Shown here in pieces: positions 8,480 through 16,989 of a DNA stretch of 48,280 nt; the first letter of the stretch is position 1; every line of letters starts with the position of its first letter. Source of the DNA: Nocardia alni (GTDB lineage Bacteria; Actinomycetota; Actinomycetes; Mycobacteriales; Mycobacteriaceae); NCBI RefSeq assembly GCF_019038435.1, contig NZ_JAGPOX010000071.1, positions 1 through 48,280 on the forward strand, written 5' to 3'. The translations under genes and the position numbers were made by a program. The notes beneath the pieces were generated by a model. The model had not been told where the DNA came from. It did no database searches and was given only the letters and a program-made list of their open reading frames with translations.

Positions 8480-9190
8480 TCACTCTACGACCCACCGGAC
8501 CAGGCGTTCCCAATGATCACCGATCTGTTCGGATGTGTAGCCGAGCACCCGGATCTGATGCAGTACCAGCGTGCTGTCGAGCGCGGCGAGCAGGCTGTCG
8601 GCGAGCAGGGGGATCTCACCGGCGGCCCCGGCCTGCCGAAGCAGCAGCATCACATGGGTTTTCGCGACGGCGTAGGGCGCGGTGGCGTACCGGCCCGACA
8701 CGTCGGCCGCGCGCCGGATATCGCCCTCGATCTCGGTGGCGGCCAGCCGGGCGCGGCCGAAGGCGATCAGCCGCTCGGCCGGCGGCGCGCCCGGACCCAG
8801 CGGCGGCGGCCCGAACATGTAGGCCGCCTGCATCTTCCGGTCGGACTGGTCGAGCAGGGCGAGCATCAGCCCGGATCGGTTGCCGAAGCGGCGAAAGACG
8901 GTCCCCTTGCCGACCCCGGCGCGCTTGGCGAGCGCGTCCATGGTGAGGCCGTCGGCGCCGCACTCGCGCACCAGCTCCTCGGCGGCGTCCAGCAATAGCT
9001 GCCGGTTGCGCGCGGCATCGCTGCGTTCGCCGTGCTCGTCGGCGACGGGCAGGACGAAGGCCAAGGGATGCTGCTCGGCCTGTGGTGCGGGATGGGCCGT
9101 GATGGGCAGGGACGCGACCCGCTCGGCGAGTTCTGCCCGGTCCGTACATGGATCGGTGCTGGGCTGGTTCACGTCTGTGTCGTAGCTCAC
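8480..9190 (-). CDS. TetR-family transcriptional regulator
   Basis: A 236-residue regulator if translation starts at GTG 9190, which has a polypurine AGGGGGG about 8 bases upstream. An ATG at 9229 would add 13 residues but lies inside a perfect palindrome that looks like the operator, so I reject it. The DNA-binding region LLLDAAEELVRECGADGLTM, with the HTH LAKRAGVGKGTVFRRFGNRS, starts only about 65 residues in, leaving an unusually long N-terminal extension. It is divergent from the FMN reductase gene, and nadE follows 4 bases downstream. Confidence 0.9.
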   Translation of the reverse strand: MSYDTDVNQPSTDPCTDRAELAERVASLPITAHPAPQAEQHPLAFVLPVADEHGERSDAARNRQLLLDAAEELVRECGADGLTMDALAKRAGVGKGTVFRRFGNRSGLMLALLDQSDRKMQAAYMFGPPPLGPGAPPAERLIAFGRARLAATEIEGDIRRAADVSGRYATAPYAVAKTHVMLLLRQAGAAGEIPLLADSLLAALDSTLVLHQIRVLGYTSEQIGDHWERLVRWVVE

Positions 9191-9221
9191 AAGCTGACCC
9201 CCCTGCTGAGCGGAATGAAAG

Positions 9222-9235
9222 CGGACCATGGTCCG
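9222..9235. promoter_or_regulatory. Perfect 14-bp palindrome, likely TetR operator
   Basis: CGGACCATGGTCCG is self-complementary, with partial symmetry continuing outward (GAAT to the left, ATTC to the right). It lies between tetR and the FMN reductase gene, 32 bases upstream of the tetR GTG start and 53 bases upstream of the reductase ATG. TetR repressors commonly bind such sites in divergent promoters. Confidence 0.7.
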
Positions 9236-9288
9236 GTTATTCTACCTGAAGATGGCGCACCGCCGCCTCGTCCCACAAGGAGAAGATC

Positions 9289-9855
9289 ATGTCCCAGACT
9301 CGCATTCTGGCTCTTGTCGGCAGCCTGCGCGCCGCGTCGATCAACCGGCGGCTCGCCGAGGCCGCGGTGCAGACGGCTCCCGAGGGTGTCGAGGTCACCA
9401 TCTACGAGGGTCTCGGCGATGTCCCGTTCTACAACGAGGATATCGACGTCGAGGGCAGCGTCCCCGCCGCCGCGGCCGCTTTGCGCGAGGCGGTTGCCCA
9501 GGCCGACGGCCTGCTGCTGTTCGTCCCCGAGTACAACGGCTCCATTCCCGCCGCGTTGAAGAACGCCATCGACTGGGCCTCGCGGCCCTACGGCGCCGGC
9601 TCCACCAAGGGCAAGCCCGCCGCGGTCGTGAGTGCCTCGATCAGTCAGAACGCCGCCAAGTGGGCGCACGGCGACACCGTCAAGGTGCTGAGCGTGGCGG
9701 GCGCGTCGGTGGTCGAGAGCGCGCACCTGCACTTCGGTGTCATCGGGCAGCGTTTCGCCGAGGCGCACCCGCGCGACGACGCCGAGGCGCTGACCGAGTT
9801 GGCCGGTGTGGTGCACGAATTGGTAGAGGCCGTGCGTCAGTCGGTGGATGCTTGA
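9289..9855 (+). CDS. NADPH-dependent FMN reductase, flavodoxin-like
   Basis: A 188-residue protein with an AAGGAG Shine-Dalgarno before ATG 9289. The N-terminal phosphate-binding loop is LVGSLRAASINRRLAEAA. The middle carries the family signature LFVPEYNGSIPAALKNAIDW, followed by SRPYGAGSTKGKPAAVVSAS. Members reduce FMN, quinones or azo compounds with NAD(P)H. It is transcribed away from tetR-nadE across the palindrome at 9222-9235. The pairing of an NAD(P)H-using reductase with an NAD-making enzyme under one regulator may be meaningful. Confidence 0.9.
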   Translation: MSQTRILALVGSLRAASINRRLAEAAVQTAPEGVEVTIYEGLGDVPFYNEDIDVEGSVPAAAAALREAVAQADGLLLFVPEYNGSIPAALKNAIDWASRPYGAGSTKGKPAAVVSASISQNAAKWAHGDTVKVLSVAGASVVESAHLHFGVIGQRFAEAHPRDDAEALTELAGVVHELVEAVRQSVDA

Positions 9856-9945
9856 GCGGAACGCCGGCATACCAAGCGGGACGCCCGCGGTAGGCCGATA
9901 GCCGCCCGATGAGGGCGGCACAGGATCGCACGCTTCGATGTGGGA

Positions 9946-9989
9946 CGACCGGGCCCGCCCTGTCCATGGTGACGGGGCGGGCCCGGTCG
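9946..9989. terminator. 15-bp perfect hairpin downstream of the FMN reductase
   Basis: CGACCGGGCCCGCCC (9946-9960) pairs perfectly with GGGCGGGCCCGGTCG (9975-9989) around a 14-base loop. There is no T-run, as is common for actinobacterial terminators. The rest of 9856-10300 shows no gene I can support. Confidence 0.6.
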
Positions 9990-10300
9990 CGTGTGAACGG
10001 CGTCCGGGAGTGCCGGGCAAACCTGTGGCGTTGAGTGTGAGGGGACTCTGGCGACCCGACACACCGGATGAACGCGGCGTGTCGCAGCGATGGCGCTCAG
10101 CTGGCGTGCGTGTTGCCGGGTGATTCGTGGCGTAAGGGGGTTGCGGGACTCGCGGGATGGACGGTGGTTCTGTGACAGTTGGGAACAATGCGTTTGCTGA
10201 GAATGTGCTGCGGTATGAAATCGTGATGTGCAACACAGTGGTGTCGAGTTGCGAATCGACTGTCCAGGTACTTACGCGGACCGAATTTCACCGATGTGAC

Positions 10301-10348
10301 TCGCAACATGTCGTGTTGTAGGAATCTGTCGGCCACTAGGTGTAGTGT
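10301..10348. promoter_or_regulatory. Tandem NrdR-box-like sites upstream of nrdHIE
   Basis: Two 16-base sites at 10301-10316 and 10333-10348 are separated by exactly 16 bases, so centre to centre is 32 bp, about three helical turns. Against the NrdR consensus as I recall it (acaCwAtATaTwgtgt) they match at about 11 and 12 of 16 positions. The second is clearest, with CACTA and TAGTG arms. This pairing and spacing is the arrangement known for the ribonucleotide reductase repressor NrdR. The sites lie about 195-245 bases upstream of the nrdH start. Confidence 0.7.
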
Positions 10349-10543
10349 CTTGAGCACTGGAAGACGACGCGGTCCCCGGGCCGTGTTCAGCCTCGTCGCC
10401 TGACGTTCGTGGCCCGCTACAGCGACTTCCAGGGGTTTGCGCAAGTACTACGTGGATCGTGCTCAGTCGTGCACTGCATGGATTCAAGGCTCAGGTTCAG
10501 GCACAGGTTCCACAGGTTCCAACGCCGAGGAGAGAGGGACACT

Positions 10544-10777
10544 ATGACAATCACCGTCTACACCAAGCCCGCTTGTGTCCAGTGCAACGCCACCTATCGC
10601 GCCCTCGACAAGGCCGGTGTCGAGTACCAGGTCGTCGATATCTCGGAGAGTCCGGAGGCCCGCGACTACGTGATGGCCCTGGGTTATCTGCAGGCCCCGG
10701 TCGTCGTCGCCGGTGAGGACCACTGGTCGGGCTTCCGTCCCGACAGGATCAAGTCGCTGGCGGTCGTCGCCGCCTGA
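10544..10777 (+). CDS. nrdH: Glutaredoxin-like electron donor NrdH
   Basis: A 77-residue redoxin starting MTITVYTKPACVQC after a purine-rich GAGGAGAGAGGG ribosome-binding region. The CVQC active site is the NrdH CxQC type. The C-terminal HWSGFRPDRIK is the conserved W-S-G-F-R-P-D segment. NrdH is reduced by thioredoxin reductase and feeds electrons to the class Ib reductase NrdEF. It heads the nrdH-nrdI-nrdE operon. Confidence 0.97.
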   Translation: MTITVYTKPACVQCNATYRALDKAGVEYQVVDISESPEARDYVMALGYLQAPVVVAGEDHWSGFRPDRIKSLAVVAA

Positions 10778-10844
10778 TTCGCCGGGGCGCTGTTCGCCCG
10801 GCACGCTGTTCGAGAGGAAGTATCGGGAAGGGGGAGTGGTTGCC

Positions 10845-11342
10845 GTGGTCGCCACGTCTACTCCACCTGGGCCTGGGGAAGGGTCTCTGGTCTACTTCTC
10901 GAGTGCGTCGGAGAACACGCACCGCTTCGTGCGGCGACTGGGCCTCCCGGCCGTTCGCATTCCGCTGCACACCGCCGATTCGCTTCGCGTCGATGAGCCT
11001 TACGTGTTGATCTGCCCCACCTACGGGGGCGGTCGGCACGTTCTGGGCGGCAACAGATCCGACAAGGAATTCGTGCCCCGTCAGGTGGCGCGGTTCCTCA
11101 ACGATCCGCATAATCGTGCGCTGTTGCGCGGCGTCATCGCGGCCGGCAATACGAACTTCGGCGATACGTACTGCTATGCGGGAGAAGTGATCTCACGCAA
11201 ATGCGGGGTGCCCTACCTGTATCGCTTCGAACTCATGGGAACTGCCGAGGACGTCGAACGCGTCCGAGAGGGATTGGGATCATTTTGGCAACAAGCACAG
11301 TGGCAACGACAACAGCACCTGCAGGTAAATCGGCCCGCGTAG
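10845..11342 (+). CDS. nrdI: NrdI flavodoxin, NrdF cofactor activator
   Basis: About 165 residues from GTG 10845, which is 9 bases after GGGGGA; an in-frame GTG at 10836 would add three. Key segments are LVYFSSASENTHRF (flavin phosphate loop), LICPTYGGGR, AAGNTNFGDTYC and VPYLYRFELMGT, all typical of NrdI. The protein generates the oxidant needed to build the dimanganese-tyrosyl radical cofactor of NrdF. It follows nrdH by 67 bases, and its 3' end overlaps the probable start of nrdE. Confidence 0.94.
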   Translation: MVATSTPPGPGEGSLVYFSSASENTHRFVRRLGLPAVRIPLHTADSLRVDEPYVLICPTYGGGRHVLGGNRSDKEFVPRQVARFLNDPHNRALLRGVIAAGNTNFGDTYCYAGEVISRKCGVPYLYRFELMGTAEDVERVREGLGSFWQQAQWQRQQHLQVNRPA

Positions 11343-14300
11343 AGCGCCCGGTCGCCACCGACGTCGCATCCACCGAGGGCATGGACTACCACGCCCTCAA
11401 CGCGATGCTGAACCTCTACGGCCCGAACGGTGAGATCCAGTTCGACAAGGACGTCGCGGCCGCGCGGCAGTACTTCCTGCAGCATGTCAACCAGAACACG
11501 GTCTTCTTCCACAACCTGGACGAGAAGCTCGACTACCTGGTCCGGGAGAACTACTACGAGCCCGAGGTCCTGGACAAGTACGACCGCGGCTTCGTCAAGC
11601 GCCTGTTCGAGCAGGCCTACGCCAAGAAGTTCCGTTTCCCCACCTTCCTGGGCGCGTTCAAGTACTACACCTCGTACACACTCAAGACCTTCGACGGCAA
11701 GCGTTACCTGGAACGCTTCGAGGACCGCGTCTGCATGGTCGCCCTGGCCCTCGCAGACGGCGACGAAATCCTGGCCCAGCAACTGGTCGAGGAGATCATC
11801 TCCGGCCGCTTCCAACCGGCCACCCCAACCTTCCTGAATTCGGGTAAGAAGCAGCGTGGCGAGCCAGTCTCCTGCTTTCCGGCGGGCACACCGGTGGACA
11901 CTATCGACGGTCCACGGGCCATTGAGACCCTGCTGCCCGGCGATCGGGTGTTGTCGCACGACGGTTCGTATGCTGAGGTCGAAAGGCTCATCGAGAACCC
12001 GAACGATGAAGCACTGGTATCGATTTCGCACTTCGGGCACAAGGAACCGATTCGGTGCACCCCGGAACATCCCATTCTGGTGTGGACCGCGCGCGACGTC
12101 GAAACGCTGATCGACGGAGACGGCGCCGACCCGTTTCGTGGGTTCGTGTGGCTGGCAGCGAAGGACGTGCATCCTTCCGACTTCATCGTGACGACCGCGC
12201 CGCTGGATACGCGTGAACGTCGAGTCTTCGACATGATGGAGTTCGTTGGAGAAGGTGTCTTCGAAGAGTCCGACGGGCTGGTCCGCAAGGTCAATACGGA
12301 CGCGAAGCACCGCAACAAGCAGCGATACAGCCAGGTGTTCGTCCCGGTCAACCGTCATGTCGAAGAGTCGTACGAACTGGGCTTGATCCTGGGCTGGTAC
12401 CTCGCTGAGGGGCATGTATCCAAGCGTTCGGGTGTGGAGGGTGTCCAGCCGAACGGTGTCCACTTCACCCTCGGTGCGTACGAAACCGAATATCATGTCG
12501 AGCTCGGTATGGCGTTCAAACAGGTATTCGGGATCGACCTGTCTCTGTACACGAATTATTCCGACCACTCCACCCGGATGGTGTGCAACAGCAAGATCGT
12601 GGCGTCGCTGCTGTTGTCATTGGCAGGTACCGGTTATGCCACCAAGCACCTGCCGCATGAGGTCATGACCGCGGACGAGGATTTTCTGCGTGGTCTGGTC
12701 AGCGGGCTGTTTCGTGGTGATGGGTGCTGCACCACCGGCGGGATGGTCCTGGACCTGGTCAACCCGGAACTGATCGACCAAGTGCAGCTGATCCTGCGCC
12801 GACTGGGCATTGTGTCTGTGGTCCGCACCTACATCAATCAGGCGGGGGACCTTACCGGACAGGTGTTTGTGCCCGGTCTGCCTGGTACCAACGAAGAGTT
12901 CATCTTCGACATCGGTAAGAACCTGCACAACTACACCGGTCGCAAAGGTACGAAGCGTACGACGTACCAGGTAGTTCACGGTCGCCATGTCTATGGCGTT
13001 CGTGCGATCGAGCGCACCGATGACAACCCGGAAAAGGTGTACAACCTGCACGTGGCGGGCACGCACACCTACGCGATCCACGGCACGGTCGTGCACAACT
13101 GTTTTCTCCTTCGCATAGAAGACAACATGGAGTCCATCGGGCGCTCCATCAACTCGGCGCTGCAGCTGTCCAAGCGCGGCGGTGGTGTTGCGTTGCTGCT
13201 CAGCAACATTCGTGAGCATGGTGCGCCGATCAAGAAGATCGAGAATCAGTCCTCGGGTGTCATTCCGATCATGAAGTTGCTGGAGGATTCGTTCTCCTAC
13301 GCCAACCAGTTGGGTGCGCGGCAGGGGGCGGGCGCGGTGTATCTGCACGCGCACCATCCGGACATCTACCGGTTCCTGGATACCAAGCGCGAGAACGCCG
13401 ATGAGAAGATTCGTATCAAGACCCTGTCGCTGGGCGTTGTGATTCCGGACATAACCTTCGAGCTGGCGAAGAAGAACGAGGACATGTACCTGTTCTCGCC
13501 CTATGACGTCGAGCGCATCTACGGCGTGCCGTTCGCCGATGTGAACATCACCGAGAAGTACTACGAGATGGTCGACGACAAGCACATTCGCAAGTCGAAG
13601 ATCAACGCGCGCGAGTTCTTCCAGACGATCGCCGAGCTGCAGTTCGAGTCCGGTTACCCGTACATCATGTTCGAAGACACGGTGAACCGGGCGAATCCCG
13701 TCGCGGGCAAGATCACCCACTCGAACCTGTGCTCGGAGATCCTGCAGGTTTCCACGCCTTCGGTATTCAACGACGATCTGTCCTATGCCACTGTGGGCAA
13801 GGACATCTCGTGCAACCTGGGTTCGCTCAACATCGCCAAGGCCATGGACTCCTCGGATTTCGGGCAGACCATCGAGGTGTCGATCCGGGCGCTGACAGCG
13901 GTATCGGATCAGACCCACATCTACTCGGTGCCCTCGATCGAACAGGGCAACAACTCCTCCCACGCGATCGGCCTGGGCCAGATGAATCTGCACGGCTATC
14001 TGGCACGTGAACGGGTCCACTACGGATCCGAGGAGGGCGTGGATTTCACCAACATCTACTTCTATACCGTTGCGTACCACGCGGTTCGGGCCTCCAACAA
14101 GCTGTCCATCGAGCGCGGCACATACTTCGGCGGCTTCCCGGAGTCCAAGTACGCCAGCGGTGAGTACTTCGACAAGTACACCGAGCAGGTGTGGGAGCCG
14201 AAAACCGAACGCGTGCGCCAGATCTTCGCCGAGGCCGGGGTACACATCCCGACCCAGGACGACTGGCGTGAGCTGAAAAGCTCGGTCATGGCGCACGGCA

Positions 14301-14713
14301 TCTACAACCAGAATCTGCAGGCCGTCCCGCCGACCGGCTCGATCTCGTACATCAACCACTCCACCAGCTCCATCCACCCGGTGGCGTCGAAGATCGAGAT
14401 CCGCAAAGAGGGCAAGATCGGCCGCGTCTACTACCCGGCCCCCTACTTGACCAACGACAACCTCGACTACTTCTCCGACGCCTACGAAATCGGCTACGAG
14501 AAGATCATCGACACCTACGCCGCCGCCACCCAGCACGTCGACCAGGGCCTGTCCCTGACCCTGTTCTTCAAGGACAGCGCCACCACCCGCGAGGTCAACA
14601 GGGCCCAGATCTACGCCTGGCGCAAAGGCATCAAAACCCTCTACTACATCCGCATCCGCCAAATGGCTTTGGAGGGTACCGAGGTGGAGGGTTGCGTCAG
14701 CTGCATGCTGTAA
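11285..14713 (+). CDS. nrdE: Class Ib ribonucleotide reductase alpha subunit NrdE with intein
   Basis: The reading frame gives 1142 residues; removing the 409-residue intein leaves about 733, normal for NrdE. The start is uncertain. TTG 11285 or GTG 11300 both lie inside nrdI and give an N-terminus like other NrdE proteins; ATG 11381 would start at MDYHALNAML. All catalytic cysteines are present: PVSC (disulfide partner, interrupted by the intein), NLCSEI (radical site), DISCNLGS (second disulfide partner) and the C-terminal CVSC tail that accepts electrons from NrdH. The enzyme reduces ribonucleoside diphosphates with NrdF. Splicing is required to restore the active site. Confidence 0.95.
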   Translation: MATSTVATTTAPAGKSARVERPVATDVASTEGMDYHALNAMLNLYGPNGEIQFDKDVAAARQYFLQHVNQNTVFFHNLDEKLDYLVRENYYEPEVLDKYDRGFVKRLFEQAYAKKFRFPTFLGAFKYYTSYTLKTFDGKRYLERFEDRVCMVALALADGDEILAQQLVEEIISGRFQPATPTFLNSGKKQRGEPVSCFPAGTPVDTIDGPRAIETLLPGDRVLSHDGSYAEVERLIENPNDEALVSISHFGHKEPIRCTPEHPILVWTARDVETLIDGDGADPFRGFVWLAAKDVHPSDFIVTTAPLDTRERRVFDMMEFVGEGVFEESDGLVRKVNTDAKHRNKQRYSQVFVPVNRHVEESYELGLILGWYLAEGHVSKRSGVEGVQPNGVHFTLGAYETEYHVELGMAFKQVFGIDLSLYTNYSDHSTRMVCNSKIVASLLLSLAGTGYATKHLPHEVMTADEDFLRGLVSGLFRGDGCCTTGGMVLDLVNPELIDQVQLILRRLGIVSVVRTYINQAGDLTGQVFVPGLPGTNEEFIFDIGKNLHNYTGRKGTKRTTYQVVHGRHVYGVRAIERTDDNPEKVYNLHVAGTHTYAIHGTVVHNCFLLRIEDNMESIGRSINSALQLSKRGGGVALLLSNIREHGAPIKKIENQSSGVIPIMKLLEDSFSYANQLGARQGAGAVYLHAHHPDIYRFLDTKRENADEKIRIKTLSLGVVIPDITFELAKKNEDMYLFSPYDVERIYGVPFADVNITEKYYEMVDDKHIRKSKINAREFFQTIAELQFESGYPYIMFEDTVNRANPVAGKITHSNLCSEILQVSTPSVFNDDLSYATVGKDISCNLGSLNIAKAMDSSDFGQTIEVSIRALTAVSDQTHIYSVPSIEQGNNSSHAIGLGQMNLHGYLARERVHYGSEEGVDFTNIYFYTVAYHAVRASNKLSIERGTYFGGFPESKYASGEYFDKYTEQVWEPKTERVRQIFAEAGVHIPTQDDWRELKSSVMAHGIYNQNLQAVPPTGSISYINHSTSSIHPVASKIEIRKEGKIGRVYYPAPYLTNDNLDYFSDAYEIGYEKIIDTYAAATQHVDQGLSLTLFFKDSATTREVNRAQIYAWRKGIKTLYYIRIRQMALEGTEVEGCVSCML
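11873..13099 (+). mobile_element. Intein with LAGLIDADG endonuclease region inside NrdE
   Basis: A 409-residue insertion in frame, from a Cys codon at 11873 to an Asn codon at 13099. The N-terminal splicing block is CFPAGTPVDTIDG followed by LLPGDRVLSHDG. A block-B-like CTPEHPILV comes next. The endonuclease motifs are LGLILGWYLAEGH and LRGLVSGLFRGDGCC. The C-terminal end THTYAIHGTVVHN is followed by extein Cys. Joining the exteins gives PVS-CFLLRIED, the uninterrupted sequence of NrdE homologues. All residues for standard splicing (Cys1, block-B His, penultimate His, Asn, Cys+1) are present, so it should be active. Confidence 0.93.
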
Positions 14714-14728
14714 CCCGTTGATTCGAGG

Positions 14729-14759
14729 CGGGCGCTCGCGGTACATCTGCGGGCGCCCG
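14729..14759. terminator. Hairpin downstream of nrdE
   Basis: CGGGCGC at 14729-14735 pairs with GCGCCCG at 14753-14759, 16 bases after the nrdE stop. It is a plausible terminator without a T-run. Confidence 0.4.
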
Positions 14760-14796
14760 TCGTCGTCAGCGCGCTCGTCGTGCGTCGGCCGAGTCG

Positions 14797-14841
14797 CGTA
14801 TAGCCCCACCTATACGGATTCCGTATAGTTTCACTTATACG
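14797..14841. repeat. Tandem 25-bp units, each an inverted repeat
   Basis: Two units start at 14797 and 14822. Unit one is CGTATAG, six bases, CTATACG; unit two is CGTATAG, six bases, TTATACG with one mismatch. Across the junction a further perfect dyad CTATACGG-att-CCGTATAG appears (14810-14828). The block is AT-rich against its surroundings and sits at the 5' edge of the decayed ATPase gene. It looks like a multi-site operator of a lost or distant repressor; the identity is inference. Confidence 0.6.
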
Positions 14842-14845
14842 GATT

Positions 14846-15866
14846 TTGTTCGCCTCTATATACCAGCAGCATCCCAGCACCGGCGTCCGGTTGATCCTGT
14901 GCGGATCCGCGATCAGCGTGATGCACGAAATCCTTTCCGGTGCAAAGGCATTACGCGGTTGGGCGGTCATCGATCTGCGACTGTCCGCTTTCGACTTTCG
15001 AACCAGCCGAGCTTTCTGGGATATCGGCGACCCGCTGACGGCCCTGCAAGTCGACTCGACCCTCGGCGGAGCACCCGGCTACCAGACGCTGGCCGGGCGC
15101 CCAGCCCCAACGGCGGTTTCGAGCGCTGGCTGGCGGGCACGATGCTCAGCCCTGGCCGCGCGGTCGATTCCCGCACCGAAACCGACTATCTCCTCCGCGA
15201 AGAACCGCGCATCACGCAGAGCTCACCCACCCTTTGGAAACCTTGGAATCGGCGGGCTTCATCCGCCGCGATCAGGATGTGCTGCGTCGACAGCACCCCA
15301 CCATCACCCTCGCGGATCCGGTGATTCGCTTCAACCAACTCATCACTCTGCCGATGACCGACGCCCTGGAGGAGATCGCCGTTCGCTCCGGCCCGGACCG
15401 CGACCTGCTCGCGAGGCAGATCTGGCAAACTTCCGCCCCGACCTTCCGCTCGAAGATTCTCGGCCCGCACTTCGAAAACCTATGCCGGACTTGGGTTCGC
15501 ACATACGGCGCGGACCAGCTGGGCGGCTTCCTCGGTCCCGTCGGAGGCACTGAAATACCCGATCAACGGCGCAAGACCAAACATGAGGTCGACGTGATCG
15601 CCCTGCGCCTCGGCGCTCGCCCGCAGTCTCCACGAACCGACATTGCGCTGATCGGCGAGGCGAAGGCCACCATCGTCCCCCGCACGATCGGTGACCTCGA
15701 ACGCCTCGAGTATCTACGCGCCCTCTTGGCGGACTCCGGCCACGATACTGAGAAAGCGGTACTCACTCTGTTCTCCCTCCACGGTTTCCGGCCAGACCTG
15801 CAACGCGCCGCCGTCAACCGCCCGGACGTGCTGCTCGTGGATCTGCCGATGCTCTACGGACTGTGA
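14846..15866 (+). pseudogene. Decayed archaeal-type AAA ATPase with DUF234-like C-terminus
   Basis: Three frames must be read in turn to follow one protein. The first (to about 15085) reads GVRLILCGSAISVM, LRGWAVIDLRLSAFDFRT and LGGAPGYQTLA. The second (about 15095-15220) reads GGFERWLAGTMLSPGRAVDS and DYLLREEPRIT. The third (about 15220-15866) reads HPLETLESAGFIRRDQDVLR, ITLADPVIRFNQLITLP and a C-terminal nuclease-like part with KHEVDVIALR and ALIGEAKAT. The Walker A/B half is absent. Compared with family members as I recall them, the stretch between the second and third segments is also missing. Two frameshifts plus deletions mark it as dead, although the last 210 codons are still open. Confidence 0.82.
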
Positions 15867-15978
15867 ACCCGGAACGTCGGATTGGGCCGCGCTCCTGGCC
15901 ATATCCGCCAGATGTTTTTGGGGGGAAGCGAAGTTCAGCGTTGGGCGCTTGCGCGCGCATCCCGGGCGCCTCTGATGG

Positions 15979-16947
15979 TCAATCCTCGGTGGCGAGTCTG
16001 GGGAACAGGCGGCGGGCGTTCGCTGTTGTCAGAGCCCGCCAGTCCGGAGAATCCTTGGGGGCAGCGGCTTTATCTATCGAGGTGACCTGTCCGGCGACGC
16101 CGGCCGGAGGGGTGAAGCAGTAGTCGCTGCCGTACAGGATGTGGTCGGTGCCGACGAGTCGGGTGAGGGCGGGGATCTGTGCCGGGAACGGTGTTCCGGC
16201 CATGTCGTACCAGAGTTCGGCGAGTTGCTCGGACAGTGCGGGTGGATTCTGGGACTGGTCACCGCGGGCGAACAGGGTGCGGAACAGGCCGATGCGGTCG
16301 GCGAGCAGCGGCAGTACCCCACCTCCGTGGGTGAACAACCAGTTGATGTTGGGGTATCGCAGCAGACTGCCCGCGAGGATGAGGTCGGTCACCGTTCGCG
16401 CGGTGTCGAACAGGAACTCGATCATCGGGATCGGCCGACCGAGTGCGACGGCGTCGGCGTTGGGTGGTGCGGTCGGATGGACGAAGACGACGCAGCGACG
16501 GCGGTTCAGTTCTTCGAGCAGAGGGTCTAGCCGCGCGTCACCGAGATACATGCCGTGTGCGTTGGATTCGAGTGTGATGCCATCGGACCCGAGTTCGTCC
16601 AAGGCGTAAGCCAATTCAGCCAGCGCCCCGTCGATGTCGGGCACCGGCAGGGATGCGAAATGCCCTAGCCTGCCGGGATGAGCCGCAGCTGTCCCGGCCC
16701 CGAACTCGTTGACCTCTCGCGCGAGTCGTCGCGCGGCGGCATCGTCGCCGAAATGCACGCCGGGTGAGGACACCGACAGCATAGCGATTTCGATTCCGTT
16801 GTGCTCCATCAGGTTCAGGTGGTCATCGACACTCCACGTCGGCCAGGCAGGCATGCCGTCCGGTCTGTCGTGACCGGCGGATCGTGCGGCCGCGATATAG
16901 AAGTCGGTAACGAAATGCGAATGAACATCGACCAGTCCGATAGTCAT
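15979..16947 (-). CDS. Amidohydrolase-family (ACMSD-like) metal-dependent hydrolase or decarboxylase
   Basis: A 322-residue protein beginning MTIGLVDVHSHFVTDFY after an AGAGAGGAAC ribosome-binding region. Metal-ligand motifs are VDVHSH at residues 6-11, VFVHPTAPP mid-protein, LFTHGGGVLP and the late HILYGSDYCFTP, which carries the catalytic Asp. This is the pattern of the ACMSD/amidohydrolase-2 family, whose members decarboxylate aromatic acids such as 2-amino-3-carboxymuconate semialdehyde or 6-methylsalicylate. The substrate is not known. The LuxR-type gene lies upstream on the same strand and is a possible regulator. Confidence 0.88.
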   Translation of the reverse strand: MTIGLVDVHSHFVTDFYIAAARSAGHDRPDGMPAWPTWSVDDHLNLMEHNGIEIAMLSVSSPGVHFGDDAAARRLAREVNEFGAGTAAAHPGRLGHFASLPVPDIDGALAELAYALDELGSDGITLESNAHGMYLGDARLDPLLEELNRRRCVVFVHPTAPPNADAVALGRPIPMIEFLFDTARTVTDLILAGSLLRYPNINWLFTHGGGVLPLLADRIGLFRTLFARGDQSQNPPALSEQLAELWYDMAGTPFPAQIPALTRLVGTDHILYGSDYCFTPPAGVAGQVTSIDKAAAPKDSPDWRALTTANARRLFPRLATED

Positions 16948-16989
16948 CTGTTCCTCTCTGCACGGTCCCGAATATCGATGATGCCGCAG

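Noticed and set aside
9227..9229. ATG 9229 as the tetR start
   Set aside because: It lies inside the likely operator palindrome and has no ribosome-binding site, whereas GTG 9190 has one.
9856..10300. A possible riboswitch or small RNA upstream of nrdH
   Set aside because: I could not find the conserved core of a B12 or other riboswitch; only a terminator hairpin and the NrdR-like sites are supportable.
12617..14809. A 730-codon open frame on the minus strand opposite nrdE
   Set aside because: It mirrors nrdE codon bias in GC-rich DNA; its translation has no recognisable domain and nrdE is unambiguous.
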